Below, piece by piece: positions 23,857 through 37,700 of a stretch of 64,000 bases of DNA; position 1 is the first letter of the stretch, and each line of letters starts with the position of its first letter. The notes beneath the pieces were generated by a model that did no database searches, had not been told where the DNA came from, and saw only the letters and a list, made by a program, of their open reading frames with translations. Position numbers and translations under genes: made by a program. Source of the stretch: an uncultured Eggerthellaceae bacterium (GTDB lineage: Bacteria > Actinomycetota > Coriobacteriia > Coriobacteriales > Eggerthellaceae); assembly GCA_905234785.1 (NCBI GenBank), contig CAJOIP010000003.1, forward strand, positions 1 to 64,000, read 5' to 3'.

Positions 23857-25116
23857 ATGAGCGAGAAATCCCAGAATAACGGGCAGTCGAAGCAAACTCC
23901 GCTCAAGACGCTCGTCATCATGCTCGTCGTGGCGGTGCTGTTGGGTGGCGTCGCCGCCTTCGCGATCATCCAGCAAAAGGCGCCTGCCGGAACGCAGGAC
24001 CAGGCGCAGCAGGCAGCATACGTCGAAGCCACGGTCGATCAGGTTCAGGCGCGCCAGCCGAGCGGCGACTACGTGTCGCTTTCCGCGACGCTCGAGCGCA
24101 TGGATTCGTCGCAGTCGCGCTATTGGGCGTTGTTGAGCGGCGGAAAGCTGCTGTTCGTTCACAACGAGGATGACACGCGCTTGTACAAGGGTTCGGCTGC
24201 GAGCGATTATCCGGCGTTTGCCGACGCGCAGGGCTTCTTCGACGGGCTGAAGGAAGGCGATGTCAGCCACGTGCGCGTGTCTGCAGACGATGGCGACTAC
24301 CTGCTGAGCGCCACGAAGTTCTTGTTCCAAAACAGCGAATACGAGATATGCCTGGTGAACAGCGTTGATGCGCTGGGTGCTGGATGGTTCGGGCCCGAAG
24401 GGGGCTTCGACTGGCTGCTGTATTGCGCTCTAGCCGCCATGCTGGTTGTCATGGTGGCGGCGCCCACGATCGTTGCGACTCGTCGAGTAGCCGCACAACC
24501 GAAGATGGAGCCAGAGCCCGCCCCAGAACTGGAACCCGAATCCGAAGCTGAACCCGAGTTGGAGCCAGAGCCCGAGCCGGAGCCTGAATCCGAGCCGGAG
24601 CCTGAACCCGAGCCCGAGCCGGAAACAGAACAGGAACCGGAACCGGAGCCTGAGCCCGAGCCAGAACCGGAGGCGGAACCAGAACCGGAACCCAAACCGG
24701 TGCCAGAACCGGAGCTGGAACCCGAGCCCGAGCCCGAACCGGAACCCGAACCGGAGACCGAGCCTGAGCCCGAGCCCGAGCCGGAGCCGGAACCCGAGCC
24801 CGAGCCCGAACCAGACCTAGAATGCCTCACACGCCCAGCCGACGATCTCGAGCGCTATCTGCACAGCATGCTGTCTGCGGGCGTTGCGGGCACTATGGTG
24901 CGCGTGTCGTGCGCCAGCGAATCGGATCGCGCATTCACCCTTCGGCATGCGGTCGACTTGCGCGAATCGCTGTTGGAATGCTTCGACATGGGCGATGGCA
25001 CCCTGACGTTCGTTATGGGCGGAGACGCGGAATGCGCTGCGGCAGATTGGAAGCCGGCTTTGGACGAGCGCGGCCTGCGCATCCTCGCCCTCGTGCCCGT
25101 GACGCTCGAGCCATAA
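23857..25116 (+). CDS. Two-pass membrane protein with extracytoplasmic domain and long Glu-Pro linker
   Basis: The 419-residue product has a transmembrane helix at about 17-38, a presumed outside domain of about 145 residues (40-183), and a second helix at about 186-207 followed by positive charges (ATRRV). The next stretch, about residues 218-322, is almost purely Glu-Pro dipeptides with rare Ala, Thr, Ser, Lys or Leu. Such a tract is stiff, extended and strongly negative. A C-terminal domain of about 97 residues follows ([17 protein letters not shown] ... [14 protein letters not shown]). Its GGD and helix-strand pattern hint at a degenerate GGDEF-like fold, but this is weak. It looks like a sensor that transmits from outside to the cytoplasm. 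A perfect terminator follows. Confidence 0.65.
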   Translation: MSEKSQNNGQSKQTPLKTLVIMLVVAVLLGGVAAFAIIQQKAPAGTQDQAQQAAYVEATVDQVQARQPSGDYVSLSATLERMDSSQSRYWALLSGGKLLFVHNEDDTRLYKGSAASDYPAFADAQGFFDGLKEGDVSHVRVSADDGDYLLSATKFLFQNSEYEICLVNSVDALGAGWFGPEGGFDWLLYCALAAMLVVMVAAPTIVATRRVAAQPKMEPEPAPELEPESEAEPELEPEPEPEPESEPEPEPEPEPETEQEPEPEPEPEPEPEAEPEPEPKPVPEPELEPEPEPEPEPEPETEPEPEPEPEPEPEPEPEPDLECLTRPADDLERYLHSMLSAGVAGTMVRVSCASESDRAFTLRHAVDLRESLLECFDMGDGTLTFVMGGDAECAAADWKPALDERGLRILALVPVTLEP

Positions 25117-25147
25117 TCCAAGAAACCGAAAGCGGAATAACCCTCTA

Positions 25148-25188
25148 GGCGCTTCCTCGAGCAACAGCACGAGGAAGCGCCCGTTTTT
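25148..25188 (+). terminator. Rho-independent terminator
   Basis: GGCGCTTCCTCG (25148-25159) and CGAGGAAGCGCC (25170-25181) form a 12-bp stem with a 10-nt loop, followed by CGTTTTT. Confidence 0.95.
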
Positions 25189-25773
25189 GAATCATGGCAT
25201 GGATCCGCAATGGTACGTTAAGCGCGCAACGGTACGCCGCGATTGCAACGCGTTGGGGTGGGGTGGACAATGCGGTTTGGGGTGGCATTGCGCCGCGTGA
25301 CGCAGCTGGGGGCCACAGGATGCTGCACAGCCGCCAGTGGCTATTTGACGGCTGTCGTTTTTGTCGGAATTTTTTTGATGGTAGAGGCCCGAATGCCCAC
25401 GTGAGCGGCCTTCTGGCATAATCGAGTCAGTCCGATAGCGTCAAAAATGTAATGCAGGTACAATCGGTGTTTACCCTGATAAAACATACTAAACCCGACT
25501 AACTGCTCGACAAGAAGAGGCGTTTTTCGGCTCTCGCCACCCTCTGGGCATGCGGATAAGCTGGGGAAACGCGGCCCTTCTACGGGTCGGTAACGGTTGC
25601 TTAACGCGGGGATTTCCAGCAAAAAACAGCGCTTTATCAGCGAAAACGAATGATATAAAGGCTCCATGTATGCTCGCATAGGTGCGTTCACGTGCGGTTA
25701 TGCCCGTAAAAGGCGCCGTACGCGGCACGAAATGCAATGCGAATGCGTTGACAGCAGCGGGAAGCGGGTCACA
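25189..25773. other. Upstream region of the giant surface protein
   Basis: This 585-bp stretch holds no convincing gene. The giant reading frame is open from 25666. TATAAA at about 25652 could be a -10, giving a leader of about 110 nt. I looked for a known riboswitch between 25430 and 25770 and found none I could support. Confidence 0.4.
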
Positions 25774-28700
25774 ATGAAAGAGAAAAGCAGCCGGATCAAA
25801 GCAAACCTGTCAATGGCTCGGGGTTCCCAACCCCCGCAGACGCCCGACCAGAACGTGGTGTTCGGGTCGTCAGCCAAGCCCGAGGGCTTCGTGGAAACAT
25901 GGAAGAAGGCCTCGCACTTATGGCGATGGCGAGCCGTCCTATGCCTATTCATGGCGTTGTTGTTAGCGATGATGCAGCCATCCGGCAACGCCCTCTATCG
26001 CAGCTGGGGTGCCGCCGGCGAGGACCTGGCTAACTCGCTGAGCGCCTATGCCGGCGACAACGGCCTGGCAGTTGGCACGGCTAGCTTGCGGACTGGAGAA
26101 GGCGCGACAACTGAGGGAACCCCGCTGACCATCAATTCGTCTTCGACGGCGCATTTTCTTCCTAGCTGGGAATACGCATTTGATCTGGAAAATTACCGCA
26201 TAAAGACGGGAAGCACGACGATCAACAGTGTCGAGTATGCTGTTTTTGGCGCGTTGCAGAGTGGGCGAGAGTGGGCGAAGCCGTTCACTGGAAATCTGAC
26301 TGGCGAGGCCCATGTCGTTACAGCTACGCCGACAGCTGCAAATCATCAGTATGGTGCTTTAAGCCTGCTTGAAAACACGAGCAGCTATCAGTCTGCTGAT
26401 TATACGAACGGTGAAGCGGTTGAGTACACCCATACGTTTGGTTCGGGCGTGAACGTTCCGAAAACCATGTTCTGGTATATGGGCTACAAGCCCTACTCCT
26501 GGATTGCTCCAAACATGAAGTCGCTCACCACCGCCACTCCCGGCGTGCTTGAAGGTAGCACCGATAGGGTCAACGTGTTGGCGCCTTTCGGCGACATTAC
26601 CTATAACGGCGTCATGGACATGACCAAATACGCAACGACGGTCGCTTACAACAGCAATGCCACCTCGAGCACTCTGGACAAGTACTTTTACGGATCATGG
26701 GATGCTGCTAGTGATTACAGCGTGCAAGTATTCATGCCGGCAACGAAAGCATCCAACTCTCCAGTGAGTATTGCAACGTTTAGCGATCTCAGCTGGGATT
26801 CGACAGTAAACATTTATGACGCCTACTATGCAACAGATGCTGGAAAGCAAGGCGGCTGGGATGCAGAGCGCGAAGAGGTCGTGGGAACCTACTGGTATCT
26901 GCTCACGAAGACGAATCTTTCATGGCTTGTATATACGGTTTCGAACAGCGAGCTAGGTTCGCAGACAGGCACTGTTTTCACTGGCAATACGCCGACGCTG
27001 GGTGAGATTGCAAACCCGCATAGTCTAACCGATGCGCAGTACGACCCTGCTTACTGGAACAACAAGTACGGTGGAACCAGTGGGGCGACGTCTTCTACCT
27101 TGGGCCTTTATCCCGGATTGTCCATTTCGTACTATGCCAACGGAGGTACGGTGACAAATGAGGCGGCTACGCGTACCATCCAGCCGCTCAGCATGAACGG
27201 CGGCATGTATGATGCCGGAACAAGTTCGACGAATTGGGATTTGCGTGCGAAGACGAACATTCCGTCTGCCTGGCGCACGGTTAAGGCAAATCCGGCTGAT
27301 GTGGGCATTTCCGCTGTCGATGCCGAGGGTAATCAGCTCACGTTTTTGGGTTGGGCTGACAGTCCGACTGCTGATGCTCCTACGTATACGGCAGGCCAGA
27401 GTCTGACGGACGCGAACGGGGACATAACCGACTCCGTTGCGCTTTATGCGGTGTGGGGTGCTTCGTACGATGTTACGGTTACTCCTGAATACACCGATGC
27501 TTCGGATAACACGACGACTGGAACGCCGATAACCATCAAAGATGTTCCTCAGGGGACTGCGTTGAGCGATATTACGTTCGATGGAAGTACGTATGTTTAC
27601 AGCACCGCAGGAGATGCCTCTGAGATGACTGCGGAAGGCTTGGGATTTGCCCTTGACGGCTATACCGTTAGCGGATGGTCGGGAAGCGGAATTACCGGCA
27701 CGGTGGCAGAGCTGCCTAATGATGTCAGGGTTTCGGGCGATATGACCCTGACATTAAGCTTTGGCGCAACAAGAACAGTGAGTTTCTGGGATGGGGACAC
27801 GCTGTTGGATACGGTTCAGGTAGCCAAGGGCGATAAGGTTGCTCGACCTGAAGATCCCACCAAGGAAGGCTTCACATTTGTGGAATGGTGCGCCGACAGC
27901 CAGCTTACGACGGCGTTCTCGTTCGACGGAGCCATAACGGCCAACACCAACGTGTATGCAAAATGGGACACCAAGATATGCGTAGTCACCCTCGACGCGA
28001 ATCCGGCTGATGGTGATTCTGCAGCGCATCCTGGGCATTTTGGCGATAGCGTGCTCGACACAACTCAGCAGCGTCTTGTCCAATACGGGGGCTCGCTTGA
28101 TCTGGGCTCGATCATCGCCCCCGTCAGGATGGGATACAGATTCATTTATTGGGCCGTCGATGGCACGCAGGTGCCCGGTGGTACGCTGACGAATGTAACC
28201 GACGACGTTACCGTGAGCGCCGAATGGGAGATTTTGGAATACGACGTCACGTTTGATGGAAACGGCGGCTATGTCGATAGCGGCCAGACTCAAACTCAGG
28301 TTGTGAAAGAGGATGTGGCGAACATCACCGACACTTCTTACAACCTGGCGACTTCCGGAGTGTCGCCCAGTCGTACCGGATATGATTTTGCGGGCTGGTA
28401 CACAATGCCAATCGGCGGCGACTTGGTCTATGACCCAAATGCGTCTCCCGCAATGTCGACCACCATTCAGGTGACCGATGATACCTGGCTGTATGCTCAT
28501 TGGAGCGAGAAATCAACCGAGCATCCAGACTCGTTCGAATTGACGCTCTATGCTACAGATTCAATGGGTTTCTTCTACGAAGATCCCGACGAAGAAGGCT
28601 ACGATCTCTTCACGAAAACAATCACGGTTAATTATGGTGCTTCGGTGGTTGATTCGTTCCCAGGCGGGGAATCGGCTCTGGAATCATGGTTGAGCGAAGA

Positions 28701-31700
28701 CGAAAATGACGATAACACGAATTACATCGATCCGAGCGATGACCTTGACGGGTACTCGCTTGGATGGTGGACGGATGACGAAGGAACAGAGACTCTTGTA
28801 GGATTGCGATCGGCTATTACGGAAGACTACGGGGCGCTTTATTCGATTCAGGGAAGAAAGGGCGCTTCGAGCGGCACCTACTACTACTACGTTACATTCA
28901 ACTCAAACAACACTGCTGCTACGGCAGAGCAGCAACTTGTCAGCTCGGATGCAGACCTGTTGGTCTCGACAGCGACTGTGCCGGCTGCAGATTCCGGCAA
29001 GGTTTTTGCGGGTTGGTATACCGCGAATATTGGAGGCATCAGGGTCTCCACTGTTAAAGCTGTGGAGAGCGACCCCGACCAGACTTCTGGCAATCCGTAT
29101 GAGATAGATGAGAATACAACGCTATATGCTCATTGGGACGACTTGAGCTACACGGTCCGCTTCATGGATGGGACGAGCACGTTGAGCACAGCCTCTGTAA
29201 TCGCGAATCAAACGGTTAGCAAGCCCTCAGACCCAAGTAAAGTGGGATACGTGTTTGATGGTTGGTACACGACATCCGCCCTTACGACCCCGGTGAATTT
29301 CAGCGCTCCCATAACGGAAGACACCATGTATTTCGCGAAGTGGACTCCTGCTTCCGTTACCTATACCGTGCGATTCTATGATGGCAGCACCGAGCTGTCG
29401 ACTTACACTACAGCGGTTAGCGAAGGCGGCAAAGTGGCCCGTCCGGCGATTGACCCAACCAAGAGCGGCGTGGTCTTTGACGATTGGTATACGACCGCAG
29501 CTCTGACGACAAAGTTCGATTTCGATAACACCCCCATTAACAGCAACACCAATATTTATGCTGGCTGGAATGAAAAGTGCACAGTCACGTATAAGAGCCA
29601 AGATGGAAGCACGACAATCACGAGCGTTGATGTTGCAAAAGGCACCGTGTTAAACACCCTTGCGAACGCGCCGAAGCGAAACGGATACTCGTTCGTCGGG
29701 TGGTACACGGCGGCTGAAGGCGGTGATGCGGTCACGGCGCCTGTGACCATTTCGTCGAACGTTACCTATTTTGCCCGTTATAGCGCCGACTCCTACACCA
29801 TTACCTGCAATTTGGATGGCGGCACGCTGGCAACGGCTAATCCTGCTAATTACACGGTTGAGTCCGAGCCCATAACGCTGAACGAGCCTTCCAAGGACGG
29901 GTACACGTTCACGGGTTGGAGCGGCACTGGGCTTACCGGCAGCGCTAACAAAAACGTCACTATTGCGACCGGCAGCACGGGGAACCGCACGTATACGGCG
30001 CATTACTCGAAAGAAACCTACACGATCACCTACGATCTCGGTGGCGGATCGTTGGCTTCGGGCGTCACCAATCCGAGTAGTTACGATGTGGAATCGGGCG
30101 CGATCACGCTGAACAACCCGACGAAGGCAAACAGCCAATTTGCGGGCTGGACGGGCACGGGGCTGACGGAAGCCACAATGACGGTGGTCATCCCGGCTGG
30201 CAGCTCGGGCGACCGTGCGTACACGGCCACCTGGGCTGACAACCCTGACCATACGGTCACGTTTAATTGGAATAACGGCAGCACGCCGGCGACGACGCCT
30301 GTAACGCAGAACTCGGGCACGTTCGAGGCGCCTGCGAGCTCTAGTGCGCCTACGCTTTCCGGTTATAGGTTCGTGGGGTGGTCGTCGACCCAGATCGATA
30401 AGGATTCTGCAACGCGCACGGACTATGCAGGCGGTGCTTACACATACACACCCGTTAGCTATTCCACCGAGATGACCGACGACCAGGTGTTCTATGCGGT
30501 TTGGGAACCGGTGGTGGTTGTGGAAGCAACCAAGGCCAGCGGCAGCCCGTCGAGCGCTAATGTGACTTCGACCAAATACAGCGTCGGCGCGGTGACGGGT
30601 AAAGTCGCGAACGGAAACACATTCTCGGCGACGTTTACGGCTTCGCCGACTGACCTGTCGGGCAATGCGCAATTCTACCGGTGGTCAGATAACGTTGGCG
30701 CCGAACAGCAAACGTCGGCGAGCATAACGGTCGGGCCGGGCAATCTTGCTTCAAACGCCTCGAAGGACCAGTATGCGGCAACGACATTCACGGCGACCTT
30801 CCAGCCCGTGCACACGATTACGTTCAAGCTGGGCACAGGCGCGGCGTGGAGGGATGGCACGACTGGCGACAAGACTCTGAAGAAGGTCGACAGCGACTCC
30901 CTGGCACTTTCGGAATTCCCCTTAACCGATCCGCTCGAAGGCTACAGCGGCACCGTGCAATGGGGTTCCCTGGTGGCTACGGTCACGGAAGACGCGACGT
31001 ACACCGCGACATACAACGGGCTCACGCCCGAGCTGACGTTCAAGCTGGCAGATGGCGTCGATTCCAACGAATATCGTCTATCGACCAGCACTGCCACGGT
31101 CGCGTACGATCACGCCATGACCGCGAGCGAGTTCCCCGTGCTGCAGAAGAAGAAAGGCACGAATTGGGTGACGGTTACTACGGCGAATGACGCTCGTTAC
31201 ACGGGCGCGCTGACGTGGTCGCCCACGCTCGAGGTTGGCACGACGATCAAGGCCGACGGCGTGTACACCGCCACGCCTGTCGAACAGACCAAGACGGTGA
31301 AAGTAACCGTGGTGAACGGCAAGTTCGCCGACAACACGACGACGCACTCGTATTCAAACGTCGCCTACGGTGCCAGCACGAATGCCATTGCGAACCTCGT
31401 TTCGGACGTGAATGGCATCGTTGCCAACACGGGCTACGACAAGAACAGCAAGACGTGGTCGGGCAACGTTGACCCGACGGCCTCGGGCACGAAGGTGGAA
31501 CCGTCCGAGCCGGGCGAAGTCGTGTACCAGCTGACGCTCGGTTCTGAAAAGCACACGGCAACGTTCGAGCTGAGCGCCGATTCGCTCTACAGCGATGCGC
31601 AGCTGAGCGGTGCCCTGACGGTTCCGAACGTCGAATACAACAGCACGATTTCGGCGACGAATGGCAGTTACGCGCTTCCGACGTTGGCCAAGAAGTCTGG

Positions 31701-34700
31701 GACGGATGCAGCCTACAATCAGAAATACGGCAGCACCCCCTCTGTCACGTGGACCATCAAGGGCACGAGCACCACGGTGGCCGATCCGCTGACGTACACC
31801 ATGACGGCCGACACGACGTTCGTGGCCACGCCGGTTTTGGCAGACGTGACCATCACGCTGGTCAAAGGCACGGGTATGGCAAAATGGCCCGATGGAACGG
31901 CGGATAACAGCAAGACGTTCACCGTGAAATACGGCGACAACCTTTCGACGCACATCCCCGACATGTCCAAGGCTTTGGCCGCAACTGGCTACAAGCAAAA
32001 TTCCGGCACGTGGGATGTCGATCCGACGGTTGTGACAAACTTTGCGGGTGCGAATACCACATTCACGTACTCGTATTCAGCGGCGAAGGCCGACACGCTA
32101 AAGATTGTGAACGGCACATGGGATGGCGTGAACGACACCAAGACGGTGGACAACAGCGCAAGCGACAGCGCGACGATAACCGCCGATTTTGTGAACAGCA
32201 TCGTCACCAACGTGCATCCGAACAACGGTTACACTCCCGTGGGCTATTGGAGTACGGACCCCTCGGGCGAGGCCATCACGGGTGGCGCGACGTACACGTA
32301 CACGCTGTACGAAGCTTGCACGGTGACCTTGAAGGTCGAAAACGGCACGTGGTCCGACGGAACGACCGCGGATATCGTGTACACGGTTCCGAAGAGCCTG
32401 GCACTTTCGCAGGGCTACCTGTCGAGCAGCTTCAGCACCAAGTTCAGCCAACCAAGCGTTCAGGCGAATGCAGGATGGTCTACTACCGGCGATAATGCCG
32501 GCTGGTATCTCAATTCCGCGTCGTCTCCCGTTGGCACCAGTTTGCCTGCAGTTACACCTGTGAACGCAAACCAGGTGTACACGTACAAGATGGCTGTCGG
32601 ACAGGCTGGTTATACCATCAACGTGTACAAGCAAAACGTTTCGGGTAACACGGTTTCCACCGACCCGACCACGGGGTACACGAAAGACAACGCGTTGAGC
32701 ACGACCGCTACGGCGATGACCGGTTCGAACATCAACTGGAAGAACACGTTCACCATGCCCACGGGGTTCAGCTATTCGACGATCAACGCGCAGCCCAGCT
32801 CGGGCGATACCGTGACGCTCGATGGCGATGCGAGCAATAACGTGTGGAACGTGTATCTCGACCGCAACCAGTACAAGGTTACGTACGACTGGGGCAGCAC
32901 CGACATCCCCGCCGGAATGATCCTGCCGACTGACACCAACGACTATTATTTCGGCGCAACAGTGCCGGTTCAGTCGGTTGGCAGTGTTCCGGCAGGTTAC
33001 ACCTTCAGCGGATGGATAAGCTCGGCTACGTCGTCGACGGTCAGCGGAACGACCACGATGTCGACAGCGGGCCTGACGCTGACGGGCGCATGGAGCCGGG
33101 GTACTGTGCCGGTGAAATTCGACTTCGGCGCTGGCATGTCAGGTGACGGAAGAACGATTGACGGCCAGACGACTGCAAAGACCGTGAACGTGAAAGTTGG
33201 CGACACGGTTACATTCCCCACGGCAGCTTCGACTGCAACTTCGGAATTCCGCCGCTGGACGACTAACCAGTCATCTGCGGAAACAGATGCAGTTGACAGC
33301 GCGAGTTTTGTGGTGACATCCGAATGGTTTGGCAACCATCCAAGTGGCATAACCTATTATGCATGGTGGACTGACAAAGCCGTCATACGCTACTTACATG
33401 ACGATGAGAATGTGGCCACCTTCGAGGTGCCGGCAACAGCGTATGTAGAGACAGCGGGAACGGTGCCCGCTCCGCCGACGGAATCGCACAAGACGGGATA
33501 CATCTTCAAGGGATGGACCGTGCCTGCTGGAACGAAGTATTTGGATGGCAGCACCGTTCAGACACTCGCTAGCGATACGGTGATTACCTCTACAAACGAT
33601 TTGTACGGCAAGATCATCGGCAAGGCGCCGCAGAGCTCGATCGACTTCGTGGCTACGTACGAAGGCTTGGATCACACGCTGACCATCGCTGCATCAACGG
33701 TTGGCACTGACGTGACCGAAAACACGTACACGGTGCCGACTGGCTTGAAGACCGGCAGCGACGTTAAGCTGCCGAGTCGCGCACAGCTGAAGAAGACAGG
33801 CTATACGCTTGCGGGCTTCAACGTTGTTTGCACGGATGACGATTCGGGCGCTGGTTATGGCGAATCGAGAGAGATTAACGGCACCACCTATCCACACTTC
33901 CTCGAGCCGGAGGCAACGTTCGAGGTTCTGTGCACCAGCACCTCTGATACGCAACTCAGCACGCCGCATAGCATCACCGCTACGCCGATTTGGACGGCGA
34001 ACACGCATACGGTTACGGTGCGTTTCGTCGCCGACGAGGGCACGCCGACGTTGCCGTCTACCGTAACGGTCGACAGCAATGCGCATGCGCTCACGTTCAC
34101 GGTTCCTTACGGAAGCACGTTCTCGCTTTCGAACACGTCGTCGGCCACTGAAGTGACGGGCTATAACTTTGCCGGTTACGAGGTTACCGCGGGTGCATCG
34201 AGTGTCAGCACCGAAACGGGCACGAACGGAAGAGGCGATACCTACTCGTTCATAATGGGCAACGAGAACGTCACGGTTACCGGCACTTACAAAATTAAGA
34301 AATACGAGCTGCGCTACAGCGTGCCGGGTACGTACGCGGCCTCTTCTGGGTCGATTGCGCTTTCGCCGGCAAGTCCGCAAACGGTAAGCTACGGCGCCAA
34401 CGTCGATACGACTTTGAGTGGTGTGACGGTTAGCGGCTACGATGGGCAGAAGTATACGAATGCCATCACCTGGACAAAACCCGCAGGGCTTACAACCGCA
34501 GGTAGCGCCGATCCCGAGACGAGCGGCGCGGTTGCAGGCACCAAAGGCTATTACACCATCACGGGTGATTTGGCTGAACGCAAGTACAGCATTACCCTCA
34601 CCGTTGAAAACGGCACGTATAACAACCAGTCGGCGAAGCAGACGCTCACATTGAACGTGACGTATGGCACGACTATTTCCGATGCTTTGAAGGCTGCGGG

Positions 34701-37700
34701 CTTCGATTCGACCAAATTGGTTCCCACGGAAACGACTGCCATGGCCGTATGGTCGCCTTACGATCCGACTGCCACCGCAAACTCCGGTACACAGGTTACG
34801 GGCAACGTTGACTTCACGGTCACGTACACGCCGTCGTACACGGTGAAGTTCGTTATGGTTGGAGGCACGTGGGATGGGACGAGCGCCACAACCGAATATC
34901 AGGTTATGCAAGGGCAGACGCTCGCAAGTGCAGGCAAATCCATCCCGACGCCCGACTCAGCTTATCGCACGACGTCAACCGGTTATGCGACGACTGGCTC
35001 TTGGGATTCGCTGCCAGCTGACACCCTTCCCATAATGGCCAATCAGACTTACACGTACACGTGGGACAAGGCGAATGTTGGCTATACGGTCGAGAAGTAC
35101 TATCAGCAAATCAGCAACCTCAATTCCTACCTCATGGACAGCAGCAAGACCGTTTCTGGCAGTGCGCCTTACCTGAGCACTGTGTCGACGGCCTCCCTTG
35201 GCGCAGACGCTCAAGCTGCGAACGCCATCTACGGGGATACGCCGGTGGATAACGTCTCGTCCATTTCGTCCATCGAGGTGAGCGATACGGCTGCCAGCAA
35301 CAGGCTCATCCTGTTCTACGACCTGATCGACGTGAGCTACTCGTACACGTGGACAGGCGATGCGCCGTCGACGGCTGCGCTTCCGAGCGCCGGCTCGGTG
35401 AAATACGGCAACTCGTTCGAGGTTGCGGCTGCACCTGCCAACGACGAGAACAAGGTGTTCTCGGGTTGGAAGGTCGAAAGCACTCCCGTAGCCGACCTGA
35501 ACACCGCGGATTACACCTATTCCGGCGGTCGCCTTACGTTGAAGAGAGATGTCGTCCTCTCCGGCGAGTGGACCACGGCGGAGCGCATGGTGAAGTACAC
35601 GATCGACCCGACAGTAGACTCCTCCTCCTATGGATCGCCCGATAACAGCACGAGCAACATCGAAAACGGCGCGGTTGCCATTTGGACGAGCGCTGACGAG
35701 ACGATTCCGACTTCCGGCACCGACGTCCTCGTCATTTCGTCGTCCATGACCCCGATCACCAAGCTGGTGAACGACAACGCGCTTGCCCCCACGGCCAAGC
35801 GCGGCGTGACGAGCACGGCTATCGATCCCGCCGTGACGGCGACGGTTGATGGCACGGTCAAGACCTATGTCTATAGCGACAAGTACGCGTTCTCGCACTG
35901 GACGTATCACGTGGGCGACGATACCACGGAACAGGGTCCGATCGGCGATCCAAGCGAAGTGCGCGTGACGGGCGGCGACTACACGTTCACGGCCCACTTC
36001 AAACTGAAGACATCGACTATCACGTACAGCGCGGGCGACAAGTGCAACCCGCTGTCTGGCGAAGAGGGCAAGACCGTGTTCACCGGCGTGAAGTTCGGCG
36101 AGCCCATTCCTTGGCCGGTGGGCGATGGAAACGATGGAATTTCGGCCACGAACACGCGCAATGCCAGCGTGCAAAGCGATCTGAGCGAGTCGTACACGGT
36201 AGATTCCCCATACTGGCAGTCGAGCCCGTCGGGCTTCTGGGCAACGGTGGAAACAAGCGGGCTTGTGAACCAGGCTTACGAGCCGACCATCGCGTTCACA
36301 CCGGTCATCAAGGAAAAGCCGTACGAGGTCTACTTCTACCTGACGCCCGAATCGACGCCTCTTCCGGAAAGCGTCACACCGAACGTTGCAAACGGCACGG
36401 GGGGCGGCGACGCGAACGGTCCGACGTATTCGGAAAGCGTGTTCAAGAACTTGAAGGGGGCGTATTCGACCATAGCTACACCCACTTCGACGAATGCCGC
36501 ATTCAATGGCTGGAAGGTGGGTTACATCGGCGGCACCGTGACGGCGAAGCCGGCCACGGTCGAAGAGATCGCCACCGCATACGCGGCCGCGAAGGGCACG
36601 CTTTCGGGCGACTTCACGGTGAGCCAGGCTGTCAGCCTGTCTGGCGCCGATAAAGCCAAGAGCAACAAGCTGCTCGTGTTCGCTGCATGGACCGCAAACC
36701 CGACCAACCTGGCGTACCACAGCCTGAACCCGGTGACGGGCGACAAGACGTTCACGAAGACGGTCGGGCTGAGCGTTGGCGACAATGAAACGGTGGAAAG
36801 CAACACGACCATTGCAACTGCCGCATCTAACAACGACGTCAAGACGTCGTTCAGAAGCGCGACTGGCTACACGTTCCTCGGTTGGGCGGCAACGCAAGAG
36901 GCTGCACGGAGTTATGTGCCGCCAAGCGGTGAAGATCCGGATACGACGCTCATTGCGGCGGGCGCATCTTACGGGCCGCTTGGGGCTATCGACACCAACG
37001 CGCTATGGGGCGTTTGGAAGCCGAATACCTTCACGGTGAAGTGGCTTGACGCGGCGAATAACGAAATTGCGGAATCGACTGTCAGCGTGGCTTACAGCGC
37101 AACAGGCTACCTTAACGCACCCGAAACATCCGCAGTCACCTCCGACGCGAGTGCTGTCGTCCAAAGCTGGACCTCCAGTACGGGCGACGTGTTCGCTGGC
37201 GATGTTGCGGGTGGAACCCTGACGACGAAACCCCAGACCGATGGCGCCGTCGTCACGATGACGCCGAGCATTCCCGGTTCGGTGACGCTGACCTATGCGG
37301 CTGGCGACGGCACCTTCACGGTGGGTAGCGGGTCCGAAGCTAGTACGGCGACCACATGGCCGGAAACGAAGGCGAAGTCGCTGGACGGCTTCACGACGGC
37401 ATCGTTCGACTTGGATGCCGCGGCTACCAGCCTGAATCCCACGAGGGCCGGCTACGAGTTCAAGGGCTGGTCGACCGATGGCACCGTTGCAAATGTCATC
37501 ACCACGAGCACGGGTGACTACCGAATCAGTTCCAACACGGTGCTGCGTGCTGCGTACGCACCGGTGCGTGTGCAGTACAAGGTTCAGCGCTATTACGAGC
37601 AGACCAAGGGCGCGCGCGATTACGAGCCGGGCACGGAGGCAGACGACCAGTACACGCTGTGGGCTGATACAGGCATCGAAATTCAGGGCCTGACGGGCGG

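Noticed and set aside
25430-25770. Possible riboswitch in the leader of the first giant gene
   Set aside because: I compared it by eye with c-di-GMP-type and other common aptamer cores and found no matching conserved core or pairing.
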